Positions 8,540 to 16,334 of a DNA stretch of 64,000 nt are shown piece after piece. The notes beneath the pieces are model-generated. The model searched no databases, was not told the origin of the DNA, and was given only the letters and a program-made list of their open reading frames with translations. The DNA is from Bryobacterales bacterium. GTDB lineage: Bacteria > Acidobacteriota > Terriglobia > Bryobacterales > Bryobacteraceae. The DNA is taken from positions 538,390 to 602,389 of the forward strand of contig JADJWL010000002.1 of assembly GCA_016716385.1 (NCBI GenBank), written 5' to 3'. Within the stretch, counting starts at the first letter, position 1. Each line of letters begins with the position of its first letter. The position numbers were made by a program, and so were the translations under genes.

Positions 8540-9478
8540 TTGACCTTCACCTTCTACCCCCTCCGCCTCCAGTTTCGCGCGGTCGATGTCGTGCGGTTTC
8601 CCGGAGGCAAGGCCGCCAATGTCCTGCGGGGCGCCTTCGGCTGTGTCTTCCGCCAGCTCGCCTGCGACCCGGCTTGCCCCGGGACAGCGGCATGTCCCCG
8701 CCGGGACTCATGCCCGTACGCGGCGGTCTTCGAACCGGAATCCCGAGGCGTGGGACCGAGCGGGCTCGCCGACCTGCCCCGCCCCTTTGTGTTCCGTGCC
8801 CGCTCTGTTGACGGGCGCGCCGTCTCGCCCGGCGATGACTTCCACTTCGACCTCAACGTCTTCCACTCCGACCCGCGCACGGCCGCTCTTTTCATTCTGA
8901 CTTTCGCGCGCATCGGCGAACAGGGGCTCGGTCCCGGCCGCGGCCGCGCGCATCTCACCAACGCGAGCCTCCTGGGCCTGGATGGCCAACCTGGCGCCCC
9001 TCTTTACCGCGACGGCATCCTGCTCCACGAACCTTTCCAACCCGTGCAGTTCCCCCTGGCCGCGGAGCCGGCTGCCCGCCTGCGCATCGAGTTCCTCACA
9101 CCGACCGAACTCAAAGTAGATGGCGGACTTGCCGCCACGCCGGAGTTCCCCGCCCTGTTCGCCCGTGCCCGCGACCGCGTCTCCACGCTGCGCGCTCTCT
9201 ACGGAGCCGGCCCGCTCGACGCCGATTTCCGTGCCCTTGGCGAACGTGCCGGACAGGTCCGGCGTATCCACTGCGACGTCCGGCGCGTCGATGTCAGCCG
9301 CCGCAGCAGCCGGACCGGCCAGACTCATTCCCTCGGCGGATTCACCGGTTCAGCCACCTACGAAGGACACCTGGACGAGTTCGTCCCCTACCTGCGAGCC
9401 GCCATCTGGACGGGCGTCGGGCGGCAGACCGTATGGGGCAAGGGCGAGATTGCCGTAACAGTCCCCGTTGTATACTGA
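8540..9478 (+). CDS. cas6: solitary Cas6-like RAMP protein (pre-crRNA endoribonuclease family)
   Basis: A 312-residue protein starting at a TTG. The C-terminal part carries the glycine-rich signature of the Cas6 RAMP fold (WTGVGRQTVWGKGEIAV, about residues 291-307), and the N-terminal third has a cysteine cluster (C35, C42, C46, C52, C58, ending in SCPYAAVFEP) as seen in many Cas6 proteins of the PF10040 type. Cas6 cuts repeat hairpins to release crRNAs. No other cas gene and no repeat array is in the window: it sits between cdaA (divergent) and glutamate dehydrogenase. It could process arrays elsewhere in the genome or have taken on another RNA. The catalytic histidine cannot be assigned by eye. 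Confidence 0.75.
   Translation: MTFTFYPLRLQFRAVDVVRFPGGKAANVLRGAFGCVFRQLACDPACPGTAACPRRDSCPYAAVFEPESRGVGPSGLADLPRPFVFRARSVDGRAVSPGDDFHFDLNVFHSDPRTAALFILTFARIGEQGLGPGRGRAHLTNASLLGLDGQPGAPLYRDGILLHEPFQPVQFPLAAEPAARLRIEFLTPTELKVDGGLAATPEFPALFARARDRVSTLRALYGAGPLDADFRALGERAGQVRRIHCDVRRVDVSRRSSRTGQTHSLGGFTGSATYEGHLDEFVPYLRAAIWTGVGRQTVWGKGEIAVTVPVVY
9450..9476 (+). promoter_or_regulatory. candidate promoter for glutamate dehydrogenase
   Basis: TTGCCG (9450-9455) and TATACT (9471-9476) are 15 bases apart and lie within the last codons of the cas6-like gene. The transcript would start near 9483 and carry a leader of about 50 bases before the TTG start of the dehydrogenase gene. Confidence 0.35.
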
Positions 9479-9535
9479 TTTTGGTTAGCCGGAGTCCAGG
9501 ACCCGATTCCGCAGAATCCCTTTCCACGTCGAAAG

Positions 9536-10831
9536 TTGAACTATCCATTGAGCGCAGAAACTCTCACCCTAACGGCGCATGCGCCGCAGGACGCCTATAG
9601 CGTCGCCCTGAAGAATTTCGATATTGCAGCCGAATCCCTCAATCTATCTCCGGACATGCGGTCGCAGATCATGTATCCGGAGCGTGTCCTCACCGTGAAC
9701 GTCCCGGTCCGCATGGATTCCGGAAAGATCGTGCGTTTTGAGGGATACCGCGTCCAGCACAACACATCGCGCGGCCCGGCCAAGGGTGGCATCCGGTTCC
9801 ACCCCGACGTCAGCCTGAACGAAGTCAAGGCGCTCGCCATGTGGATGACCTGGAAGACGGCCATTGTCAACGTTCCGTTCGGCGGCGGCAAGGGCGGCGT
9901 CATCTGCAACCCCAAAGAACTCTCCCAGACAGAACTTGAGCGGCTCGCCCGCCGCTACACCGCCGGTATCCTGCCCCTCCTTGGACCCGCGCGCGACATC
10001 CCGGCGCCGGACGTCTATACGAATCCGCAGATCATGGCATGGATGATGGACACCTACAGCATGATGAAGGCCGACGGCTATCCGGTTCCGGGAGTCGTCA
10101 CCGGGAAGCCTCTGGCGACCGGCGGCTCTGTGGGCAGAAACGAAGCGACCGGGCGCGGCGTGTTCCATTGCATCGAGTCGGCCTGCGAACATCTTCACGT
10201 GCCGGTGAAAGGATCCAAAACCGTCGTGCAAGGCTTCGGCAATGCCGGTTCGGTGGTGGCGAGCCTGCTCGACAGCCACCAGTCCCTGGTGATCGCCGTC
10301 AATGACTCGCGAGGCGGCGTGTACCGGCCCGACGGCCTTGACATCCCCAAGCTGATGATGCACAAGGAACGCACCGGTTCAGTCGTTGGCTTCCCCGGCG
10401 CCGACCCGATCGCCCAGGAGGAGATGCTCGCCCTCGAATGCGACATCCTCATCCCGGCGGCGCTCGAAAATGCCATCACGGGAGAGAACGCGCACCGCGT
10501 GCGCACCAGGATCGTCGCCGAAGCGGCCAACGGTCCGGTCACCCCGGAAGCCGACGGCATCCTCGCAGCCAACGGCGTCTTCCTCATTCCGGACGTCCTC
10601 TGCAACGCCGGCGGCGTCACCGTGTCCTACTTCGAGTGGTGCCAGAACGAGCAGCATTTCTACTGGGATATCCACGAGGTGGAAAACCGCCTCGAGCGCG
10701 TCATGCAGCGCAGTTTCGCCGAGGTGCTCGGCATTCACACCGACCGCAAGGTCAGTATGCGGCTCGCGGCCAACATACTCGGCATCAGCCGCGTGGCCGA
10801 ATCAACCGCGGTCCGCGGCCTGTTCCCGTAA
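9536..10831 (+). CDS. gdhA: glutamate dehydrogenase (Glu/Leu/Phe/Val dehydrogenase family)
   Basis: A 431-residue cytoplasmic enzyme that interconverts glutamate with 2-oxoglutarate and ammonia. The substrate domain shows GPAKGGIRFHPDVS and the lysine-rich active-site segment PFGGGKGGVICNP; the second domain has the dinucleotide fold start VVQGFGNAGSVVAS. Length and motifs fit the hexameric 420-430-residue class better than Leu or Phe dehydrogenases. The start is TTG at 9536. Cofactor preference cannot be read with confidence. Its stop lies two bases from the stop of the convergent methyltransferase gene. Confidence 0.9.
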   Translation: MNYPLSAETLTLTAHAPQDAYSVALKNFDIAAESLNLSPDMRSQIMYPERVLTVNVPVRMDSGKIVRFEGYRVQHNTSRGPAKGGIRFHPDVSLNEVKALAMWMTWKTAIVNVPFGGGKGGVICNPKELSQTELERLARRYTAGILPLLGPARDIPAPDVYTNPQIMAWMMDTYSMMKADGYPVPGVVTGKPLATGGSVGRNEATGRGVFHCIESACEHLHVPVKGSKTVVQGFGNAGSVVASLLDSHQSLVIAVNDSRGGVYRPDGLDIPKLMMHKERTGSVVGFPGADPIAQEEMLALECDILIPAALENAITGENAHRVRTRIVAEAANGPVTPEADGILAANGVFLIPDVLCNAGGVTVSYFEWCQNEQHFYWDIHEVENRLERVMQRSFAEVLGIHTDRKVSMRLAANILGISRVAESTAVRGLFP

Positions 10832-10833
10832 CT

Positions 10834-11520
10834 CTATTGCACCTGTTTCACAAAGGTCGCCATGTATTGGCTGCCCTTGATGTGCTCGCGGCGGGAGACG
10901 AACCGGAATCCCGCCGCCTCCACCTCGCGGATCACTTCCGCCTCATCGGCCCGGATGTGCTCCATCGCATTGCCTCGGGGCATGGCGTCCGGGCGGCGGT
11001 AGAAGTCCACGATCACCAGCCGCCCGCCGGGCTTCAGGCCGGCCAGGAGCCCCGCCAACATCTCGTCCGGATAGTCGTAGTGGTGGTAGGAGTCGAGCGC
11101 CAGCGCCACGTCCACGCTGGAAGGAGGCAGGTTCGGCGTCTTCTCCGTGCCCTTGACGAACTTCACGTTAGTCAGTCCCTCCGCGGCAACCTTCTCCCGC
11201 GCGCGGGTGAGGAAGTCATCGAAGATGTCTTCGGCCAGGACTGTGCCGCCAGGACCGACCGCTTTGCTCAGGTACGGCAGCATGTAACCCGCCCCGGTGC
11301 CAATGTCGGCCACCGTCATGCCGGGCTTGAGGTGCAGTTGCCGGACCAGTTCTTCCGGCAGTTGCGTTGCGTCCCGGCCCGGCCGGACCAGGCTGTGGGC
11401 GACGCGCTCGCGGCCTTCCGGAGTCCGGTAACCGGAGTTGGCGCCGTCCGCCACTTGCGGCAAGGCCGGAAGGCCCGCCACGAAAAGCAAAGAGAGAAGG
11501 AGTGTGATTCGGTGCGTCAT
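10834..11520 (-). CDS. class I SAM-dependent methyltransferase with a signal peptide
   Basis: A 228-residue protein. Residues 1-22 look like a cleavable signal (THRITLLLSLLFVAGLPALPQ), followed by a normal Rossmann-type methyltransferase: motif I VADIGTGAGYMLPYL, an acidic motif II region (LAEDIF) and ALALDSYHHYDYP. Export of a SAM-dependent enzyme is odd because SAM is cytoplasmic, but similar Acidobacteria proteins are known to me as predicted exported methyltransferases. The ATG overlaps the stop of homoserine dehydrogenase by four bases (ATGA). The substrate is unknown. Confidence 0.8.
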   Translation of the reverse strand: MTHRITLLLSLLFVAGLPALPQVADGANSGYRTPEGRERVAHSLVRPGRDATQLPEELVRQLHLKPGMTVADIGTGAGYMLPYLSKAVGPGGTVLAEDIFDDFLTRAREKVAAEGLTNVKFVKGTEKTPNLPPSSVDVALALDSYHHYDYPDEMLAGLLAGLKPGGRLVIVDFYRRPDAMPRGNAMEHIRADEAEVIREVEAAGFRFVSRREHIKGSQYMATFVKQVQ

Positions 11521-12821
11521 TGCAATGGTTCAATTGGCAGGGCCAGTGGCGGCTCCACCTGGAAATCCAGCGTTGCCATGCGGGCCACGGCCTCCTGGAT
11601 CGAGCGTTCGGAAGTCGGTTCAACTGTAATGACGAACGGAAGGTCGTGCTTGGTGTCGCACGGTTCCTGCAAAACCGCTTCGAGGCTGATCTTCTTCTCC
11701 GCCAGGATGCTGGCGAGCGCGGCGATGATGCCCGGCCGGTCTTTCACGCGGAAGCGCAGGTAGTACGCCGCCTGCTTCTCCAGAATCGATATTGGAGCCC
11801 CGGTTCCCACGCGCGAGAAACCGAACGCCGCCACCCGGGACGGTCCACCACATTGAAGATCGCGCGCCACCCGCATCAGGTCGCTCACAACGGCCACACC
11901 GGTCGGCTCCGGTCCCGCGCCGCGGCCATAGTAGAGCGTATCCGATCCATACCGCCCTTTGACCCACACGGCATTGTACGCGCCGTTCACATGCGACAAC
12001 AGGGCGGTTGTGGGGATCAGCGCCGGCCGCACCGACAGCAGGATGCCATCGTCCCGGCGCTCCGCCGCGCCAATCAACCGGATCGTGTGATTCAGTTGCC
12101 GGGCGTACTGGAAATCCATCGGCGAGATCCGCCGGATGCCCTCCACATACACCGCCTCGGGCCGGATCTCCACCCCAAACGCCAATGAGCCCAGCAACGC
12201 CAGCTTCGAGCGCGCATCCAGACCATCGACATCCGCGCTCGGATCGGCTTCCGCGTAGCCAAGTCGCTGCGCTTCCGCGAGGACCGTTTCGAATGGCGTG
12301 CCGTGCTTCTCAATCTCGGTCAGGATGTAGTTGCAAGTGCCGTTCAGGATGCCGGAAAGCTCCTGAATCCAGTCTCCCGCGATGCCTTCCCGCAACACCG
12401 CGTGAATCGGTATCCCTCCCGCGACGCTCGCCTCCATCGCCAGATTCACCCCGGCTCGCGCGGCCCGCGTCCAAATGGACGGGCCCTCCAGCGCCATCAG
12501 TTCCTTGTTCGCCGTCACAACGGACTTGCCAGCGGCAATGGCCCCCTCCAGGATCTCGTGCGCAACTCCGCAGCCGCCAACCAGTTCGGCGACAACATCC
12601 ACTTCCGGGTGCGCCACCAGTTCCCGCCAGTTCGCCGTCCGCCAGACACCGTCAAACGCCGCCGGGAGATGCTTTCCCTCGGGCGAGCGGCTGCACACTC
12701 CGACGACCCGCAAAGGGAATCCCAGCTTCCGGGCAATCTCCCGACCGTTTTCCGCCAGGATCGCCAGCGTCCCTGAGCCGACGTTGCCCAGTCCCACGAT
12801 CCCAATTCCGACTTCTCTCAT
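11517..12821 (-). CDS. hom: homoserine dehydrogenase with C-terminal ACT domain
   Basis: A 434-residue enzyme that reduces aspartate semialdehyde to homoserine, the branch point to methionine and threonine. The nucleotide fold opens with IGIVGLGNVGSGTL; the catalytic part has MEASVAGGIPI, LNGTCNYILTEIEKHG and EADPSADVDGLDARSKLALL, and an ACT domain (YYLRFRVKDRPGIIAALASIL, about residue 352 on) suggests amino-acid feedback. A GGAGAT ribosome site precedes the ATG. It follows the cystathionine genes after 43 bases and is coupled to the exported methyltransferase gene. Confidence 0.95.
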   Translation of the reverse strand: MREVGIGIVGLGNVGSGTLAILAENGREIARKLGFPLRVVGVCSRSPEGKHLPAAFDGVWRTANWRELVAHPEVDVVAELVGGCGVAHEILEGAIAAGKSVVTANKELMALEGPSIWTRAARAGVNLAMEASVAGGIPIHAVLREGIAGDWIQELSGILNGTCNYILTEIEKHGTPFETVLAEAQRLGYAEADPSADVDGLDARSKLALLGSLAFGVEIRPEAVYVEGIRRISPMDFQYARQLNHTIRLIGAAERRDDGILLSVRPALIPTTALLSHVNGAYNAVWVKGRYGSDTLYYGRGAGPEPTGVAVVSDLMRVARDLQCGGPSRVAAFGFSRVGTGAPISILEKQAAYYLRFRVKDRPGIIAALASILAEKKISLEAVLQEPCDTKHDLPFVITVEPTSERSIQEAVARMATLDFQVEPPLALPIEPLQ

Positions 12822-12832
12822 ATCTCCGCATC

Positions 12833-12841
12833 ATGATAGCA
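12833..12841 (-). promoter_or_regulatory. candidate extended -10 box of hom
   Basis: TGCTATCAT on the minus strand, about 12 bases before the hom ATG. No convincing -35 is seen, which is usual for extended -10 promoters. The transcript would have a leader of only about five bases. Confidence 0.35.
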
Positions 12842-12864
12842 GTCAGCCGATAAAGGCCAGATTT

Positions 12865-14028
12865 TCACCAGCCCGACGCGCGAAACGCGCCATCCAGGTC
12901 GGCGATCAGGTCTTCGACGTCTTCCACTCCGACGGAAAGGCGCACCAGCGTGTCGCCGATCCCAAGCGCGTCCCGCTGCGCCTGGGGTACAGACCCGTGC
13001 GTCATGATCGCCGGATGTTCAATGAGACTCTCGACGCCTCCCAGGCTCTCGGCGAGCGCGAAGAGCCGGCAGGTCTCAAGGAACCGCCGCGTTGTGGCCA
13101 GGTCGCCGTCGAGATCCACCGAGATCATGCCGCCAAACGCACGCATCTGGCGCGCCGCGATCGCGTGGCCGGAATGCGTCTCCAGGCCCGGATAGTGCAC
13201 CCGCCGGACGCCCTTCCGGCCGGACAGCCAGCGCGCAATCTCCATCGCGTTCGCACAGTGCCGCTCCATGCGCAGGTGCAGAGTCTTCAATCCGCGCAGC
13301 GCGAGAAAACTGTCGAACGGTCCCGCGACCGCGCCGACAGCGTTCTGCAGGAACGCTAACCGTTCAGCCAGCTCAGGACGGTTCACCACCACTACGCCGC
13401 CGATCACGTCGGAGTGCCCGTTGAGGTACTTGGTCGCCGAGTGCACCACGATGTCGAACCCTGCTTCGAGAGGCCGCTGCAGGTAGGGACTGGCGAACGT
13501 GTTGTCCGCCACCGCCCAGATCCCGCGCTCGCGCGCCACCGCGGCGACCGCGGCCAGATCCGTGATCTTCAGCAAGGGATTGGACGGCGTCTCGACCCAG
13601 ATCATGCGTGTTTCGGAGCGTAGCGCGGCTTCGAGCGCACCGGGCTTGGCGAGGTCCGTGAACGTGGCCGACAATCCCGCCGATTGCTTGCGCACGCGCT
13701 CGAACAGGCGGAAGGTTCCGCCGTAGAGATCGTCGCCCGCGACGATGTGCGCGCCGGTCTCAAGGAGGTCGAGCAGGGTCGCCATGGCCGCCAGTCCCGA
13801 CGCGAAGGCAAACCCGTGCGTCCCGCCCTCCAGGTCTGCCACGCAGCGTTCGTACGCCATGCGGGTCGGGTTCTGCGTGCGGCCGTACTCGAAGCCCTTA
13901 TGAACTCCAGGGCTTTGCTGGACGTAGGTCGAGGTGGCATAAATCGGCGTCATGACGGCGCCGGTGGCCGGGTCGGGCTCCTGGCCCGCGTGAATGGCGC
14001 GGGTGCCGAAACCGTGGGGTGTCTTCAA
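12865..14028 (-). CDS. cystathionine gamma-synthase/gamma-lyase (trans-sulfuration PLP enzyme)
   Basis: A 387-residue fold-type-I PLP enzyme of the Cys/Met metabolism family. The PLP lysine is K200 in HSATKYLNGHSD; the N-terminus GFGTRAIHAGQEPDPATGAV and the motif FEYGRTQNPTR are typical. Such proteins either make cystathionine from an activated homoserine and cysteine (MetB) or split cystathionine to cysteine (gamma-lyase). Overlap by four bases with a cystathionine beta-synthase favours the reverse trans-sulfuration role, homocysteine to cysteine, while hom downstream would also fit MetB. I leave the symbol open. Confidence 0.9.
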   Translation of the reverse strand: MKTPHGFGTRAIHAGQEPDPATGAVMTPIYATSTYVQQSPGVHKGFEYGRTQNPTRMAYERCVADLEGGTHGFAFASGLAAMATLLDLLETGAHIVAGDDLYGGTFRLFERVRKQSAGLSATFTDLAKPGALEAALRSETRMIWVETPSNPLLKITDLAAVAAVARERGIWAVADNTFASPYLQRPLEAGFDIVVHSATKYLNGHSDVIGGVVVVNRPELAERLAFLQNAVGAVAGPFDSFLALRGLKTLHLRMERHCANAMEIARWLSGRKGVRRVHYPGLETHSGHAIAARQMRAFGGMISVDLDGDLATTRRFLETCRLFALAESLGGVESLIEHPAIMTHGSVPQAQRDALGIGDTLVRLSVGVEDVEDLIADLDGAFRASGW

Positions 14029-15383
14029 CGTAGTTGTCTCCGCAAATGGCTGAGTAAATCGGTGCGTGTAATGAGTCCGAGAAAGTGCCCGTCATCCATG
14101 ACGAGCGCGACCTTCCCCGCGTCGAGAATCGCGATCACACTATCGAGGGGCGCGGACGGTGGAAGCGTCTCCACCTTGCTCGTCATCGCGGTACGCACCG
14201 GGTCGCGGAAGCGCGCCGGATCGCCATGCACGCGGACGAGCACGTCGCTTTCGTCCAGGATGCCGGCCACGGCGCCGTTATCGAGCACCGGCACCTGGGA
14301 CACGTCGGCGAGGCGCATGCGCTGGAACGCGGTGAGCAGCGTGTCGTTGGGGCTCACCGTGATCACCGCGCCCTCTTCGTAGCGCCGCGTGATCCAATCC
14401 CGCAGGTCGCCGGTGCGCGGCCGGTCGAGGAGGCCCTGGTCGAGCATCCAGTAATCGTTGAACAGCTTGGAAAGATACTTGTTGCCGCTGTCGCAGAGGA
14501 ACGTCACGACGCGCTTCGGCCGCTTCTGGTCGCGGCAGTAGCGCAGCGCCGCGGCGATCAGCGTGCCGCTCGACGAACCGCCGAACCAGCCGTGGCTGCG
14601 CAGCAACTGGCGCGCCGTGGCGAAGCTTTCGGCGTCCGGGATCGAATAGGCGCGGCGCACGCGGGCGAGGTCGCACACCGGCGGCGGGGTGTCGCCGCCA
14701 ATCCCTTCGACCATATAGGAGCCCGAGGGTCCAGGCTTGCCATCGTTGACCCAACCGGCAAGACCCGACCCCTGCGGGTCGGCCAGAACCAGGTCGCACG
14801 CGGGCTGCACGCGCGCGAAGTAGCGGCTGAGGCCGGTGATCGTGCCGCCGGAACCGACCCCGCAGACGATCGCGTCGACGTTGTGATCCATCTGGCGCCA
14901 GATCTCGGGGCCGGTCGTCGCTTCATGGGCCAGCGGATTCGCCGGGTTGGTGAACTGGTTCACGTAGAACGCGCACGGCGTTTCGGCGGCGATCCGCTGC
15001 GCCAGGTCCTGGTAGAAATCGGGGTGGCCCTTCTTCACATCGGAGCGCGTCAGCCGGACATCGGCGCCGAAGGCTCGCAAGTGCGCGATCTTCTCGCTCG
15101 ACATCTTGTCCGGCAGGACGAGGATCAAGCGATAACCCTTGGCTGCCGCCACCAGCGCCAGCCCCAGCCCGGTGTTGCCGGCCGTCGCCTCGACGATCAC
15201 GCCGCCCGGCCGCAGCACGCCGTCGCGCTCGGCCGCTTCGACCATCGAACGCGCCATGCGGTCCTTGATCGATCCCGCCGGATTCTGCGTCTCGAGCTTC
15301 AGGAACAGCCGGCACGGGCCGCGGTCAAAGCCTTCGAGTTCCACCAGCGGTGTGTTGCCGATATGATCGAGGGCGCCGGGCAT
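14025..15383 (-). CDS. cbs: cystathionine beta-synthase with C-terminal CBS pair
   Basis: A 452-residue fold-type-II PLP enzyme joining homocysteine and serine. The PLP lysine is K40 in NPAGSIKDRMA; the phosphate loop is GVGSGGTITG and the substrate loop EATAGNTG. From about residue 335 two CBS motifs follow, which in the eukaryotic enzyme bind SAM or adenosine nucleotides. There is no N-terminal heme domain. The stop overlaps the start of the gamma-synthase/lyase gene (ATGA), so the two enzymes are made together. Confidence 0.92.
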   Translation of the reverse strand: MPGALDHIGNTPLVELEGFDRGPCRLFLKLETQNPAGSIKDRMARSMVEAAERDGVLRPGGVIVEATAGNTGLGLALVAAAKGYRLILVLPDKMSSEKIAHLRAFGADVRLTRSDVKKGHPDFYQDLAQRIAAETPCAFYVNQFTNPANPLAHEATTGPEIWRQMDHNVDAIVCGVGSGGTITGLSRYFARVQPACDLVLADPQGSGLAGWVNDGKPGPSGSYMVEGIGGDTPPPVCDLARVRRAYSIPDAESFATARQLLRSHGWFGGSSSGTLIAAALRYCRDQKRPKRVVTFLCDSGNKYLSKLFNDYWMLDQGLLDRPRTGDLRDWITRRYEEGAVITVSPNDTLLTAFQRMRLADVSQVPVLDNGAVAGILDESDVLVRVHGDPARFRDPVRTAMTSKVETLPPSAPLDSVIAILDAGKVALVMDDGHFLGLITRTDLLSHLRRQLR

Positions 15384-15393
15384 GACGCCCTTC

Positions 15394-15399
15394 AGTATA
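15394..15399 (-). promoter_or_regulatory. candidate -10 box of the cystathionine operon
   Basis: TATACT on the minus strand ends ten bases before the ATG of the beta-synthase gene. The expected transcript start would leave a leader of about three to five bases. An AAGGG within the ten bases may act as a ribosome site if initiation is further upstream. Confidence 0.35.
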
Positions 15400-15410
15400 G
15401 CGGGCGGGCG

Positions 15411-16334
15411 TCAGGCGAACGCGTAGCGAAAGCCGTTGGCGGCGATTCCGGCGAGTTCAGCGGGGGAAAAGTGGTGCTCCAGGGCCAGTTTGAATTCGCG
15501 GTTCAGGGTGGTTCGGAAAATGCCCGGATCATCCGTGTTTAGGATCACTGGAACACCCGCATCGTACAGTTTCCGCACCGGATGCGCGGCGACGGATTCC
15601 ACTAGGCCGGTCGCCACGTTGCTTGTCAGGCAGATCTCAAGGGGAATCTCGTTGTCGGTCAGATGCCGGACGAGCGCCGGATCTTCCACGGCGCGAAACC
15701 CATGGCCGATCCGTTCCGCGCCAATCTCAAGCGCTGCCCAGATGGACTCCGGGCCGCACGTCTCGCCGGCGTGCGCCACCAAACGCAGGCCGCGGTTCTT
15801 CGCATGACGGTAGATCTCGCTGAACAGCCGGGCAGGGCCGCGCGCCTCGTCGCCGCCAATCCCCAATGCGACCACGCCGTTGCGGGCATGCGCGACGGCG
15901 AGTTCCGCCACCGCCGCGACGTGTTCCGCGCCGAAATGCCGCACACCATCGACGATCCAGCGGACGCGGACCGCCGAGCCTGCCGCGGCATCGCTCACAG
16001 CGGCGAACACCTCATCGAAGTCCATGCCGCGCCAGAGTACGACGCCGGCCGAGAGCGTAATCTCGGCGTACGAAACATTCTGCGACGCCAGACTTTCCAG
16101 CAGGCGCCGCGTTGCGAGGCCATAGGCCGCCGGCGTCCGCAGATGTCCCGCGACCCACTTGAAGCATTCGAGAAACCCCTGAAAGCCCTCGTAGCAGTGC
16201 CTCTCTTCGATATCGGCCTCTGACAACGATGGCTCCACTTCACGGAGAGTGGCCGCCGACAAGGAGCCTTCGAGGTGCAAATGGAGTTCCGCCTTGGGCA
16301 GAGCCGCTACACTAAAGGATTCGGAGCTTTTCAT
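15411..16334 (-). CDS. adenosine deaminase-family protein
   Basis: A 307-residue TIM-barrel amidohydrolase of the adenosine deaminase group. Zinc ligands and catalytic residues are visible as HLHLEGS (residues 18-24), VAHAGET, the LTSN segment and ILNTDDPGIF. It is somewhat shorter than most adenosine deaminases (about 330-340), so an adenine, aminodeoxyfutalosine or other purine substrate is possible. The ATG shares bases with the divergent glgB start (TCATGA), leaving no room for separate promoters unless they lie inside the coding regions. No strong ribosome site is visible. Confidence 0.8.
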   Translation of the reverse strand: MKSSESFSVAALPKAELHLHLEGSLSAATLREVEPSLSEADIEERHCYEGFQGFLECFKWVAGHLRTPAAYGLATRRLLESLASQNVSYAEITLSAGVVLWRGMDFDEVFAAVSDAAAGSAVRVRWIVDGVRHFGAEHVAAVAELAVAHARNGVVALGIGGDEARGPARLFSEIYRHAKNRGLRLVAHAGETCGPESIWAALEIGAERIGHGFRAVEDPALVRHLTDNEIPLEICLTSNVATGLVESVAAHPVRKLYDAGVPVILNTDDPGIFRTTLNREFKLALEHHFSPAELAGIAANGFRYAFA

